64,000 nt of DNA from JAEZBP01 sp963832725. Lineage in GTDB: Bacteria > Myxococcota_A > Polyangia > Polyangiales > Sandaracinaceae. A program made the translations under genes and the position numbers. Positions 23,130 through 33,049 of the stretch are shown one piece after another. Each line of letters starts with the position of its first letter. The stretch's first letter is position 1. Location: contig CAWHVG010000003.1 of the NCBI GenBank assembly GCA_963832725.1, positions 2,285,022 to 2,349,021 on the forward strand, written 5' to 3'. The notes beneath the pieces are model-generated. The model did no database searches, was not told the DNA's origin, and saw only the letters and a list, made by a program, of their open reading frames with translations.

Positions 23130-25037
23130 TCAGCAATGGTCGTAGTCGGGGCTCGGCAGGAACACGACCTCGACCGGCGCCTGGAAGATCACCTGGTCGA
23201 GGCTCGCGCTGAAGGTGATGCCACCCGAGGTGACGATGCCCAAGCCCGGCAGCCCGGTCGAGGCGTGGAAGAAGCGCGGCGACGAGAGCGAGACGTTGAT
23301 GTCGAGGGCCCGCTCCGCGGCTCCCGTACCGTCCACGGTGCCGGTGAAGACATCGATGCCGGCCTGCGGCGTCCAGATCGCGTTGGCGATCCCGCCGGTC
23401 ATCGCCGTGTACTGGGTGCCGCCTCCCGGCCGGAAGCAGCCGAGAGTGGTCACGGCGCCGAAGCTGCGCGACTTCACGGTGGTCGCCGTGGCGATCCCGC
23501 TGTCGTCGCTCACCGTGAACGAGCGGGTGTCCGCCGTGCCCGGCGAGGTGCAGTACTGCGAGCTGGCACTGACGAACTCGGGCGCGCTCATCCCCGGCTC
23601 GCACTGCGGGCCGTACCAGCCGACGACGAGCGGCTTGCTCCCATCCTCGACCAGCGCCAAGCCCGGGCGCATCAGCGCGTACTCGGGGTGCGTCTCGCCG
23701 GCCCCCGAGGACGAGTTCGGGAACTCCGAGCGCGCCATCGTGGCCGCGCTGACCGTGCCGTTCGGATCCGAGTCGCTCGGGTCCCACACGTCGGCCAGCT
23801 CGGAGTCGTCGTGCGCCAGGGCGCCGCCGAAGATCCAGGCGTGGTCGCCCACCCCAATCGCGGAGGGCATCTTCCGCGCGGTCGGGAGTCGATTGTCGGA
23901 CTCGGCGTAGACGCCGTACCCGCCCGCGCGCTGGTTGTCGAAGATCTCCCAGGTCGCTGCCGTGTCGGCGTCGCCCATCCCGCCCGCGAGCAGCACGCGG
24001 TCGGGCGCGCTGGGGAGCGCGGTCGCGGCGTGGAGGAAGCGTTGGTGGTTGAGCGGACCGGGCGTCGCGTGGCCCGCCACGCCGATGAAGCGCCCGCGCC
24101 CGGGATCGCCGTCGCGCGAGGTGCTCACCTGTTCGTCGAGGTAGGCGTCGAAGAGCTCGAAGGTGTCGAGCGCGCCGTCGCTGCCGTCGTCGAGCTGCGG
24201 GTAGAAGGCGACGCGGAAACCGCCCGCCGCGGCCATGCCCTGCGGGACCATCGCCAGCACCGCTTTGGGGGCGCCGCCCGCGAGCAGAACGCGGCCGTCC
24301 GGCAGCACCGTCGCCGAGTGCCCGCCGCGCGCGGCCAGCATCGCGTTGCGCAGCGTCGTCGCCCGCCCGGTCGCCGGGTCGAACGCGATCGCCTCGTCCG
24401 TGGCGACGAGGTCGAAGCAGCGCGTCTCGGCCGGGAGCCCGAGCGAGTCGGGGCAGCTCATCATGCGGGTCGCGCTCGTGAAGCCACCGGCGATGAGCAC
24501 CCGACCGTCCGGCAGCAGCGTCGAGGTGTGGAGGAAGCGCGGCGCGTGCGTGCCGGCAATCACCTCGGGTCGATTGAGCGCGTACATGTGGAGGTCGACG
24601 AAGCGGCGCTCGCCCTCGCCGAGCACGAAGGCGCCGGTGCGACCGACGAAGAGCGGCTCACCGTTGCCCTTCCCGATGAGCTCGAAGCGAATGGGGGTGT
24701 CCATGGGGAGGCCCGAGCGCACCAACACCGGTTCACTGCCGTACATCTCCGTGCCGCTGCCCGGCCGACATCCCGTGACCGGCGCGTCGGCCATCAGCGT
24801 GATCGCGTTCACGCTGCAGGTCGTCGTGTTGTCGCAGTTCTCGTCCTCCTGCCCGGCGTTCACGCAGGTGATGATCTGGAAATCCGTCACCGTGGAGGGG
24901 AGCGTGCTGGTGCCTTCCAAGCCCCACGTCACACGCATCGAGACGGGGCTCGGCGAGGACGCCTCGGTCGCGCACGACGCGACGAGCGGAAGGCAAAGCA
25001 AGAACAGCGGTGTCGCGAAACGAGCTCGGTTCGGCAC
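23130..25037 (-). CDS. Kelch-like repeat lipoprotein
   Basis: The 635-residue protein has a signal peptide with lipobox VASC (Cys 22) and repeated units such as RFLHTSTLLPDGRVLIAGG and GGHSATVLPDGRVLLAGG, spaced as blades of a Kelch-type beta-propeller. Further blades (RFLHAATALP...VLLAGG, RFFHASTGLPGLGIVTSGG) follow. Cys pairs near the N-terminus suggest disulfides. Such propellers bind proteins or sugars; no catalytic site is seen. It is monocistronic and convergent with the aspartyl-protease gene. Confidence 0.85.
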   Translation of the reverse strand: MPNRARFATPLFLLCLPLVASCATEASSPSPVSMRVTWGLEGTSTLPSTVTDFQIITCVNAGQEDENCDNTTTCSVNAITLMADAPVTGCRPGSGTEMYGSEPVLVRSGLPMDTPIRFELIGKGNGEPLFVGRTGAFVLGEGERRFVDLHMYALNRPEVIAGTHAPRFLHTSTLLPDGRVLIAGGFTSATRMMSCPDSLGLPAETRCFDLVATDEAIAFDPATGRATTLRNAMLAARGGHSATVLPDGRVLLAGGAPKAVLAMVPQGMAAAGGFRVAFYPQLDDGSDGALDTFELFDAYLDEQVSTSRDGDPGRGRFIGVAGHATPGPLNHQRFLHAATALPSAPDRVLLAGGMGDADTAATWEIFDNQRAGGYGVYAESDNRLPTARKMPSAIGVGDHAWIFGGALAHDDSELADVWDPSDSDPNGTVSAATMARSEFPNSSSGAGETHPEYALMRPGLALVEDGSKPLVVGWYGPQCEPGMSAPEFVSASSQYCTSPGTADTRSFTVSDDSGIATATTVKSRSFGAVTTLGCFRPGGGTQYTAMTGGIANAIWTPQAGIDVFTGTVDGTGAAERALDINVSLSSPRFFHASTGLPGLGIVTSGGITFSASLDQVIFQAPVEVVFLPSPDYDHC

Positions 25038-25121
25038 GGACGGCAGGCTACCACGGTCCGCGTCGGCGCAGCACCCCCGAGCTGCGGCGTCGAGCGCACG
25101 TTCATGCGCCGGAAAAGGGGC

Positions 25122-25967
25122 TCACTCGGCCGCAATCTTGAGCACCAGCGCGTAGGCGTCGCGGACCGGCCAGCCGACGCGCTCACCGAGCACCTTCGCC
25201 GCCTCCTTGGTCCGCATCCCTTCGGCCAGGAGCGCCCTCGCCAGCGCCTCGGGATCCACGTCGTCGGCGTCCGGACGATCCTCGCTCGCGCCCTCGACGA
25301 CCAGCGTGACCTCACCGCGCGGCGGGCTCGCGTAGCGCTCGGCCAGCTCCGCCAACGTCCCGCGAGCGACCTCTTCGTGGAGCTTGGTCAGCTCGCGGCA
25401 GACGGCCGCGTGGCGAGACGACCCGGCGCTGGCCACCAGGTCCCGGAGCGTGGCGGGGAGCCGGTTGGCCGCCTCGAAGAGGATCGTCGCCTCCCTCGCC
25501 CGCGCAATCTGCGTCAGCGCGCGGGTGCGGCGCCCGCCGCTGCGGGGCAGAAAGCCGACGAAGCGGAACCCGTCCACCCGCAGGCCCGCGACGGAGATGG
25601 CGGCCAGCGACGCGCTCGCGCCCGGGATCGGCTCGACCCGAACGCCCGCCTCCGAGGCGGCCTGGACCAAGCGCGCGCCCGGATCGCTGACCAGCGGCGT
25701 CCCCGCGTCGCTGACGAGCGCCAGGTGAGCTCCTGCGGCCAGCTCCTCCACGACCTCGGCCACCTTCGCGGGCGGCGTGTGGGCGTGGAACGAGCGCAGC
25801 GGGGTGGCAATCCCGTGGTGCTGCGCGAGCGTGCGGGTGCGACGCGTGTCCTCGGCCAGGATGACATCCGCCTCCCGCAACACGCGCAGGGCGCGCAGCG
25901 TGATGTCCTCCAGGTTGCCGATCGGCGTGGCGACCACCGACAGCACGCCCGACCCGCGCTCGCTCAT
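25122..25967 (-). CDS. rsmI: 16S rRNA (cytidine-1402-2'-O)-methyltransferase RsmI
   Basis: The ATG at 25967 gives a 281-residue protein with the tetrapyrrole-methylase fold. Motifs are VVATPIGNLEDITLRALRVL at the start, AEDTRRTRTLAQHHGI, LVSDAGTPLVSDPGARLV (SAM-binding), PIPGASASLAA and GFLPR, ending in a region with GMRTKEAAKVLGERV. It methylates the 2'-O of C1402 in the decoding centre of the ribosome. It lies 22 nt downstream of the sigma factor gene and is probably in one transcript with it. Confidence 0.95.
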   Translation of the reverse strand: MSERGSGVLSVVATPIGNLEDITLRALRVLREADVILAEDTRRTRTLAQHHGIATPLRSFHAHTPPAKVAEVVEELAAGAHLALVSDAGTPLVSDPGARLVQAASEAGVRVEPIPGASASLAAISVAGLRVDGFRFVGFLPRSGGRRTRALTQIARAREATILFEAANRLPATLRDLVASAGSSRHAAVCRELTKLHEEVARGTLAELAERYASPPRGEVTLVVEGASEDRPDADDVDPEALARALLAEGMRTKEAAKVLGERVGWPVRDAYALVLKIAAE

Positions 25968-25989
25968 CGAAACGTGCCCGGCAGCGCGG

Positions 25990-27068
25990 CTACTCGAGGA
26001 CCGCCTCGCCGAGCTCCTTCTCGAGGTACTTCTTGAGCTTGCCCTGCAAGCGCTTCTCGAATCTGCCGGACGCGCTCGCGGCTCACCCCGAACTCGTCGC
26101 CGAGGTCCTGGAGCGTGCGCGGATCCTCCGCGAGCAGGCGGTCCGAGAAGATCACGGCCTCCTTGCCCTCGAGCGTCGCGCCGTACTCGTGGATCTTCTC
26201 GGAGAGCATGTGGCTGGTCTCCTGATCCGCCAGGAGGTCGTCGGCCGCCTGGCCCGGCGACACCGAGAGATCCACCCGCGCGGTCGGGCGTCCGTCCCCG
26301 CCCTGTTGAACGGGCGCGTCGAGCGACATCTCTCCGCCGGAGAGCCGCCGCTCCATCTGCGTCACGTCCTTCTTCGGCACGTCGAGCCGCTTGGCGATCA
26401 CCTCCGCCGTCGGCTCGAATCCCCATCGCGGAGAGCTTGGCCTTCTCCTTCTTGAGGTTGAAGAAGAGCTTCCGCTGGGCCTGCGTCGTCCCGAGCTTCA
26501 CCAGCCGGTGGTTGTTGAGGATGAAGCGCAGGATGTAGGCGCGGATCCACCAGGCCGCATAGCTCGAGAGCTTCACGCCCTTGTAGGGGTCGTACTTCTT
26601 CACGGCCTGCATGAGGCCGATGTTCCCCTCCTGGATCAGGTCGAGGAGGTTCTTGTACGCGCGCCGGTAGTCGTAGGCGATCTTGACCACCAGCCGGAGG
26701 TTCGCCGTCACCAGCCGAGCCGCCGCGTCGACGTCGCCCTCCTCGGCGTAGCGCACGGCCAGCGCGTGCTCCTCGTCGCGGCTCAGCAACGGGTAGCGCT
26801 GCACGTCCTGCATGTACGCCTGGAGAGGATCGGTCTTGGCGATCGAGCCGCCGCGGCCGGACGGAGCGCGCTTGGCGGGCCGCACGGGCAGCGCGCTCGA
26901 CGCTTCGCCCTCTTCGACAACCTCACCCTCGAGGATCTCGTCCTCGCGGGGCTCCTCCTCGCCGAGCTCCTCGTCGCCGACCTCACCCTCGAGCTCGGCC
27001 TCCTCGGTCTCGCTCTCGGCGGGGTCGTTCTCAATCTCGTCCATCTCGTCGTGCTCGCTCGCCGCCAT
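25990..27068 (-). CDS. rpoH: RpoH-like sigma factor (two 1-nt frameshifts)
   Basis: The ATG at 27068 lies 4 nt after GAGG. After an acidic N-terminal extension of about 75 residues come sigma70 regions 1.2 to 4: DPLQAYMQDVQRYPLLSRDEE, NLRLVVKIAYDYRR, DLIQEGNIGLMQAVKKYDPYKG, SYAAWWIRAYILRFIL, then the RpoH-box QRKLFFNLKK. The frame shifts at 26418/26419, where an extra T turns ATCGAG into ATTCGAG on the coding strand, and again at 26060/26061 by the same change. Removing both restores AMGIEPTAEVIAKRL and RERVRQIEKRL, giving about 358 residues ending at 25990. RpoH-type sigma factors direct heat-shock transcription, though myxobacteria use some paralogs in development. The identical error type argues for assembly indels. 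Confidence 0.88.
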
Positions 27069-27192
27069 GGTCCTCGCGGATGGGCCGGTAGCATGCCCCG
27101 GCTGCGATCGGTCGTAAAGTCGACGCCGGAGCTGCACTCGAGCCGCGCTCGAGCTGCACGGCCCTCCACCTCTCTCGTGCTATAGCCCCGCC

Positions 27193-29397
27193 GTGCAAGG
27201 AGCGGCCGCGCTGATCGTCGTGGGCGGTCCGATGGCGATGGCGGGGCTCGCCGTCGCGTCGTGGGGCTTCGCGCGCCGCCCCGCGGAGTGCGCGCTCGCG
27301 GCCGGCGTCGCGACGTTCGCGCTGGCCGTCGTCCCGGTGCACGTGCTCGGCTGGGCCGGCCTGCTCACCGCGGCGAGCGTGGTGGGCGCGGCGACGCTCC
27401 TCTCGCTGGCCATCCTCGGCGGCACGCTCGCCACGCGACGCGGCCGGGGGAACCTCGCGCTGGCCTGCCGCTCGCTCGGCCGGCTGGCGCTCGAGAGCGT
27501 TCGGCTCCCTTGGAAGGAGCGCAGCGTCGCGCTGCTCGGGCTGGTGGCCGTGCTCACGCTGACCCTGTGGACGGCGTGGCTCTCCTACCTGGCGCCTTCG
27601 TCCGCGTGGGACGGCGTCATGTACCACGAGCCGATGGTCGGCTTCGCGCTGCAGAACCACGGCTTCGCGTGGGTCGGCTACGAGGGCAGCAACCGGATGC
27701 TCGGCCCGGTCGACGGCTACCCGCGGGTGACCGAGGACCTGATGCTCTTCCTGGTCGCGCTCTGGGACCGGCGGCTGATCGATCTCGTCCCGAGCCTGCT
27801 CTACCCGGTGCTCCTCGTCGCGACCTACGTGCTGCTCCGGCGCTTCGTGCGCTCGCGGGCGGCGGCGCTCGGGCTCGCGTGCGGGCTCTTGCTGATCCCC
27901 GGCGTGGTGCTGGAGCTGCGCTCGACCTACGTCGACGTGACGTTCTTGACCTTCACCGCGGCCTCGGCGGCGTTCCTGGTGCGGCGCAGGCCGCGGGCGG
28001 CCGAGCTGTGGATGGCGGGGCTCTCGCTCGGGCTGCTCGGCGGCTCGAAGGTGACGGGCCTCTTGGTGGTGCCGCTGCTCGGGTTGCTCGGCCTGGTGCT
28101 CGTCGCGCGCGAAGCGAGGCGGCGGCCGATGCTCCTCTTGCACACGCTGGGCGGCCTCCTGCTCGTGGCCGGGCTGATGGGCCCGACCTACGCCCGCAAC
28201 TGGACCGAGAAGCACAACCTGGTGTGGCCCAGCAGCGTCGACATGGAGCCGCTCGGCATCCACTGGCAGGGGCCGCTCTCGATCACCAACATGAACGTGC
28301 CGAAGGCACAGGCCATCGAGTGGTTCTTCGGGCCGCCGAAGCCGGGCGAGCAGTACCACGACACCAAGGACAACGGGTACGGCAACATCCCCCCCTTCGT
28401 CATCCCGCCGCTGGCGATCCTGGCGCTCCTCGCCGCGCTCTACCGCGGCGTGCGCGGGCCGCGGCGCGAGGACGCGTGGATCCTGCTCGGGCTGACCGTG
28501 CCGCTCCTTCTGACGTTCGCGCTGACGCCGGCGCGGCACTGGGCGCGGCTCAACCTGCACGTGGTGCTGGCGGCCTGGGTGCTGGCAGCGGCGTGGGTCG
28601 GCGCGCGGCGGCGGAGACTCCTGGCGGAGGGCGTGCTCGGCGCGCTGATCGTCGGTGCGCTGGTCACGCTCTACTGGTCGGAGCCGGCGTGGGACGTGGA
28701 TCGCGAGCGCGCGTCGCGGCTCTCGGCGTTGCCGGCGCTGGAGCGCGCGGCGCAGCGCGATGATCTCTTCACGCTGCCACCGACCGAGACGGCGCTGGCG
28801 CGAGAGCGGGAGCTCGGCGACGGGGACCTGGTCGTCTTCGACCACGTGCCTTTCCTCGGGCTTCTCTGGAACGAGCGCTTCTCGAACCGGGTGGAGCTGC
28901 TCGACCCACGCGAGCACCCCGGCGCCCGGTGGATGGAGGACGCCATCGAGGCCGGCGCCGAGTGGGCCGTGGTCGCCCATGGCTCGTCGCGCGCCGCCCA
29001 GCTCACGGCGAGCCCGGCTTGGGAAGAGGTGGGCCCGCTCGGCGGTACGCGCGACGCGCCGCGGGTGTTCCGCCGGACGAGCATGCGGGACCGCCCGGAG
29101 ACCGAGGACGAGACGGGCGACGAGCGAGACCCCGCCGACGACGAAGCCGCTGACGAAGCCGCTGGCGCCGGAGGCGACGCAAACGGCGACGCGCCGAGCG
29201 ACGGAACGGCACCGGCCGACCCCCACGAGGACTCGGCCGAGCGAGCGGCACGGGGCGCAGACGCGAACGCCGCCGCAGACGAGGAGAACGGCTCAGGCCA
29301 GCCAGCCGCGAACCCCGACGCTCCCGGGGGCGCGGGTGATGATCCAGCTTCGCCTGACGCGCCCGCCGGAGCGAACGAGGCGCCGGGCGAGCCATGA
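27193..29397 (+). CDS. Polytopic membrane protein, GT-C glycosyltransferase-like, with disordered tail
   Basis: Starting at the GTG at 27193, the 734-residue protein has about a dozen hydrophobic segments. Between the early ones is a loop with WDGVMYHEPMVGFALQ and GPVDGYPRVTED, resembling the acidic first-loop region of lipid-linked sugar transferases of the GT-C (PMT/ArnT) type. A soluble domain (about 500-630) follows. The last 100 residues are almost only Ala, Asp, Glu, Gly and Pro and should be disordered. The family assignment is tentative; a sugar or lipid-linked substrate is inferred only from topology. It is divergent from the sigma factor gene with a 124-nt gap. Confidence 0.65.
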   Translation: MQGAAALIVVGGPMAMAGLAVASWGFARRPAECALAAGVATFALAVVPVHVLGWAGLLTAASVVGAATLLSLAILGGTLATRRGRGNLALACRSLGRLALESVRLPWKERSVALLGLVAVLTLTLWTAWLSYLAPSSAWDGVMYHEPMVGFALQNHGFAWVGYEGSNRMLGPVDGYPRVTEDLMLFLVALWDRRLIDLVPSLLYPVLLVATYVLLRRFVRSRAAALGLACGLLLIPGVVLELRSTYVDVTFLTFTAASAAFLVRRRPRAAELWMAGLSLGLLGGSKVTGLLVVPLLGLLGLVLVAREARRRPMLLLHTLGGLLLVAGLMGPTYARNWTEKHNLVWPSSVDMEPLGIHWQGPLSITNMNVPKAQAIEWFFGPPKPGEQYHDTKDNGYGNIPPFVIPPLAILALLAALYRGVRGPRREDAWILLGLTVPLLLTFALTPARHWARLNLHVVLAAWVLAAAWVGARRRRLLAEGVLGALIVGALVTLYWSEPAWDVDRERASRLSALPALERAAQRDDLFTLPPTETALARERELGDGDLVVFDHVPFLGLLWNERFSNRVELLDPREHPGARWMEDAIEAGAEWAVVAHGSSRAAQLTASPAWEEVGPLGGTRDAPRVFRRTSMRDRPETEDETGDERDPADDEAADEAAGAGGDANGDAPSDGTAPADPHEDSAERAARGADANAAADEENGSGQPAANPDAPGGAGDDPASPDAPAGANEAPGEP

Positions 29398-29461
29398 GAC
29401 GCAGACACTCCGCCGCGCGCGCCCGAGGGGTGTCCGGCGGGCGCTCATGGGCGATTCTGAC

Positions 29462-30145
29462 TCAGAGGGGCGCGGGCGTCGCGGGGGCGAGCGCGGCGGG
29501 GCGGAGGAGCATCACCAGCTCCTCGTACTCCGAGAAGAGGGCGGCCTCGATGCCGATCCGCCCGTCGGGCAGCCGGCGGCTCCAGGCGTAGGTCGGGTCG
29601 ACGCCGGTCAAGTGCTGGGCGCCCTTCGGCACGCGCCAGCTCGCACCGATGTGCTGCCTGCGGCGGAGCATCCGCTCCAACCCGTCGTCGTCGACCAGCA
29701 GACTGGCCACCGTCACCTGCGCCTGCTCGAGGGCGTTCAACTCCTCGACCGGATCGGTGGCGCCGCCCACCTCGACCTCACTCGCATAGGGCAGGCCCGA
29801 GTCGAGCAGCGCCTGCGCGGTCAGCGCTCGCTCCACGTCGAGGACGTGGCCCTTGCCCTCGCGCTCGACCGAGCCCAGCACGACCAAGCCCTCGGCCATC
29901 GCCTCGCCGAGCAGCTCCGCGTCGGCGTCGTCGAAGATGTCGATCAGCTCGAGGCCGATGTCGGCCGGGAGCACGAGGTAGACGTCCTCGTCGGAGACGT
30001 GGAAGGGCGGCTCCAGCGGGATGCGCGTCGCCCCGCTCTCGCGCGCCGCGGCCAGCGCCTCGCCCTCGGCGAACACCACCGTGAGCGGCACACCGCCGAA
30101 GATCTCGAAGAGCTCCGGCTCGTCATCGACGCGGGTCAGCGACAT
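29462..30145 (-). CDS. Hypothetical acidic protein (227 aa)
   Basis: The ATG at 30145 follows AGGAGG by 4 nt. The product is an acidic soluble protein with no signal peptide, containing FEIFGGVPLTVVFAEGEAL at the start and HVLDVERALTAQALL in the middle. A Cys-free, Leu/Glu-rich composition suggests a cytoplasmic alpha/beta protein. I do not recognise the family. It is convergent with the GT-C-like gene and separated from the beta-barrel gene by about 290 nt in which I see no gene or clear element. Confidence 0.55.
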   Translation of the reverse strand: MSLTRVDDEPELFEIFGGVPLTVVFAEGEALAAARESGATRIPLEPPFHVSDEDVYLVLPADIGLELIDIFDDADAELLGEAMAEGLVVLGSVEREGKGHVLDVERALTAQALLDSGLPYASEVEVGGATDPVEELNALEQAQVTVASLLVDDDGLERMLRRRQHIGASWRVPKGAQHLTGVDPTYAWSRRLPDGRIGIEAALFSEYEELVMLLRPAALAPATPAPL

Positions 30146-30439
30146 GGCTCCTCCTGATCACGAAACCGAGCCGACCCTACGCGCGCCCTCGATCGCCCGA
30201 CAAATTCGTGGAGACGATCGGTGCGCGCCTCTACTACATCCGTCCACGTCGCCCGACGCGTGCACCTGGCGCGGAGAACGGGAGGCACCGCGCTCGGCAT
30301 CGGCCGGAACAAGAGTGAACCAAGCTCACGGTCCGGGGACTCGCCCGCCGACGAATTCCCCTTTGGAGTCGGGCAGTTGCCGCAGACCCGTGAACCGGAT
30401 TCACATTTTCGACCGCGTCGAGGGGCGCCCGACGCGCGC

Positions 30440-31939
30440 TCAGAACATCGCGGTCGCGGTCAGCATCACGTTCAACCGCACCTGATCGGCCATGCGGAAG
30501 CGCTGGCCCGGCAGGTCGATCACCGGCCGGTGATCGGGGTTGATGATGCCGCTGCGGCAGGTGCCAACCCGCGCCGCGGACTGCATGGAGCCATCGACGT
30601 TCGGATTGCAGGCGTCGGCGAAGGTGATGACGTAGGGCTGGATGTACCAGACCGCCGTCGACATCCCGAGCCGCACGTAGCGCGCCGCGCGCACTTCGAT
30701 ACCGAGCTGCCCGCCGACCGACGCGTGCGACTGCATGTCGGTCAGCCCGAAGAAGGGCACCTGCCGGAGGTTCGCGGGGTTGGCGCCCGCGTTCGGGTCG
30801 CCCTCGAGGTTCGGCTGCGTGAGGTAGGGGTTCTGCGAGGTGCCGAGCGCGTCGAAGAGCGGCGAGTAGCCGTGGCCCTCCGAGATGTAGCGGCCCATGA
30901 AGCGCAGATCGATCGTCAACCGCGCCCAGTCCGCCCGGTTCTCCCACGGGATGATGGCGACACCGCCGGTGAGCTGGCCGATGACCGGCGGGATGCTGTT
31001 GATGACGCCGGCCAGGTTGCCCGCCGGGAGGAAGAAGCGGCCGGCGCTGTCCGGCCACTGGATCATCGCCATCAGCCCGGCGTAGGGCTCGACGTAGCGG
31101 GTCCGCCAGGACGCGCGCGTCTCGATGCGCAGCGCGTTGGTGCCCCAGGTCATGCCGGCGTTGGTGCCGCTGTCGTTGAAGGTCCAGTTGCCGCCGGCGC
31201 CCTGGTTCCACTGCCGGCAAGCCCGCCCGCCCGTGTTCTGCTGGCACGCGGTGAGCGGCTGGCCGACGTTGAAGCGGCCCTCGATCATCAACAGCCAGGT
31301 CGGCATCTCCGGCTGGCGGTGCTGGTTGAGGATCGACCAGGCCAGGCCGGCGGCGATGTAGCTCAGCCCCGAGCGCGTCGGCGAGTGGAAGGGCACGTTG
31401 AACAGCGGCGACTGCGGCATCGGCGGCATCGTGGTGGGGTCGAGGTCGGGCACTCCGTCCCCGTTGTTGTCCACGATGAGGGCGTTCGGGTTCATCCCGC
31501 TGGCGGCCGAGATGCTCCGGTCGTCCGAGACGATGAGCGGCATCCGCCCGTAGATCGCCAGGTCCCGCATGATGCCGACGTCGAGGCCCAGGTTCAGGAT
31601 GTTCTGGGTGTGCTCGGCGCGGCCGATGTTCTGCCAGTCGTGCGAGAGCCGGTTCGGATCGGAGGCACCCGGGTCGTAGGTGCCCATCTCGCGCTGCACC
31701 ATCCCGGACTGGTAGTTGTACTGGTAGCCAGCCGAGATGTTGATGTCGAAGGGGTCCTCCCCGTCGAACGCGTCGACCACGTCCGTGTAGGAGTGGGGCT
31801 CGTTCATCAGGCGAAGGTCGCCGTCTGCTTGTTGCGCCGAGGCAACCGTCGGGGCCGCACAGAAGAGGACGCCGAGCACGGCAATCCTCAGCGCAGCCAA
31901 GCCAAGCCTACCCATCCGGGCGAGCATACGAGGCGCCAT
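30440..31939 (-). CDS. Outer-membrane beta-barrel protein
   Basis: The 499-residue protein has a signal peptide ending near VASAQ and then alternating hydrophobic/polar strands typical of an outer-membrane barrel: INISAGYQYNYQSG, LNLGLDVGIMRDLAIYGRMPLIV, YIAAGLAWSIL and a final VRLNVMLTATAMF with the C-terminal Phe favoured by the BAM machinery. One loop carries the calcium-binding-like DNNGDGVPDLD. Two Cys pairs lie in extracellular-type loops. No specific transporter family was recognised. The start may be one of several in-frame ATGs within the first 10 residues. Confidence 0.75.
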   Translation of the reverse strand: MAPRMLARMGRLGLAALRIAVLGVLFCAAPTVASAQQADGDLRLMNEPHSYTDVVDAFDGEDPFDINISAGYQYNYQSGMVQREMGTYDPGASDPNRLSHDWQNIGRAEHTQNILNLGLDVGIMRDLAIYGRMPLIVSDDRSISAASGMNPNALIVDNNGDGVPDLDPTTMPPMPQSPLFNVPFHSPTRSGLSYIAAGLAWSILNQHRQPEMPTWLLMIEGRFNVGQPLTACQQNTGGRACRQWNQGAGGNWTFNDSGTNAGMTWGTNALRIETRASWRTRYVEPYAGLMAMIQWPDSAGRFFLPAGNLAGVINSIPPVIGQLTGGVAIIPWENRADWARLTIDLRFMGRYISEGHGYSPLFDALGTSQNPYLTQPNLEGDPNAGANPANLRQVPFFGLTDMQSHASVGGQLGIEVRAARYVRLGMSTAVWYIQPYVITFADACNPNVDGSMQSAARVGTCRSGIINPDHRPVIDLPGQRFRMADQVRLNVMLTATAMF

Positions 31940-32014
31940 TTCTCGCCGTCAAGACAGGGACGCGGTGGGTGGACGCTTCGCTCGCGTCCTCGGCCGGCCG
32001 ATTCAGAGGAATCG

Positions 32015-33040
32015 TCAGAGGCCGAGCAGGCCCGTCACCCGCTCGCGGCGCGGCGCCACCGGATCCTGAGCCGAGACCGGCCCCAGCATCTCCAGCCGCA
32101 GCCACTGGGCGCGCAGCCGCTCCCAGCGCGCCGTCGCCAGCCGCCGGAGCCGGTAGAGCGCCTGCGAGTGGTCGACGAGCTGCCGCTGGAGGCGCGCTGC
32201 CTCGTCGGTCTCGCCCTCCCGCACGGCCGCCCGGTGCGCATTGGTCAGCTCCCGCCCGCGGCGGGTCTCGGTCTCCAGCCAGCGCAGCGCCTGATCGACC
32301 CGGTCGGCCTCCGTCTGCACTTCGTGGGTCAGGTGCGGCGCCTCCGCCTCCACCGGCGCCACCGCCAGCGCGCGGGCGGCCTGGCGCGCTTCGGACAACC
32401 GGCGAGGCCCTTCCGTCGGCTCGGCCAGCCGGTTCGGCGCCGCTACCGCGTGCCCGACCGTCAGCTCCACCGTCCGCAGCCGCCGCCGCGAGTCGGCCTC
32501 CCCGTTCGATACGGCCCCCGCCCCGCTGAGCATCACCACCCAGCTCGCCCCGCCCTGGAAGACCACGATGTACACCTCACCGGCCGCGGCAATCTCCACG
32601 GTGGCGGTCGAGGTCACGACCCTGAGCGGCGGCCTGGGCGAGCTGCCCGAGGGCGGCTGGACGGCGTGGGCCGCGCCGCGAATCAAGAAGAGCTGCGCGG
32701 CGCCCTCGGTCACCACCCGCGCCAGCGAGCCGCCCTCCAGCGTGGCGTGGCCACCCTCCTCGAAGGTCACCAGCGCCTCGCCGCCGGCGGGCACCTCGAT
32801 GGTCTGCTCGGCCTCCACCGCCTGGCGGGGCTGCGCGGCCGCGCCGTCGACGGTGACGGTGCCGGAGAACGACACGATGCGGGCCGGCGGCGGGTCGACG
32901 GCTTCAGCGGCGTGATCGGGGGCCACCGCGGGCGCGGCCTCGACCAAATCGGGCGCGGGCGCCGGATCCTCGCCGCACGCGCTCGCGAGGGCCGCGAAGA
33001 GCAGGAGCGCCCAACTCGTCCTGGTCAAAGGCTCGAGCAC
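32015..33040 (-). CDS. FecR-domain lipoprotein
   Basis: The 341-residue protein has a signal peptide with lipobox ASAC (Cys 22), a Pro/Ala linker and a FecR-type beta-domain (about 53-180: IVSFSGTVTVDG, EVPAGGEALVTFEEGGHATLEGGSL, LRVVTSTATVEIAAAGEVYIV). A helical, Arg/Glu-rich C-terminal region follows. It starts 9 nt after the stop of the PP2C-cNMP gene and should be cotranscribed. FecR domains read or bind envelope components in sigma/anti-sigma and other signalling systems, so an envelope sensor role is possible. Confidence 0.8.
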   Translation of the reverse strand: MLEPLTRTSWALLLFAALASACGEDPAPAPDLVEAAPAVAPDHAAEAVDPPPARIVSFSGTVTVDGAAAQPRQAVEAEQTIEVPAGGEALVTFEEGGHATLEGGSLARVVTEGAAQLFLIRGAAHAVQPPSGSSPRPPLRVVTSTATVEIAAAGEVYIVVFQGGASWVVMLSGAGAVSNGEADSRRRLRTVELTVGHAVAAPNRLAEPTEGPRRLSEARQAARALAVAPVEAEAPHLTHEVQTEADRVDQALRWLETETRRGRELTNAHRAAVREGETDEAARLQRQLVDHSQALYRLRRLATARWERLRAQWLRLEMLGPVSAQDPVAPRRERVTGLLGL

Positions 33041-33049
33041 ATCCGTGGC

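Noticed and set aside
22803..26036. A 1077-aa plus-strand open frame over the Kelch lipoprotein, rsmI and sigma factor genes
   Set aside because: It is antisense to three recognisable genes and has the Arg/Ala/Gly composition of a shadow frame.
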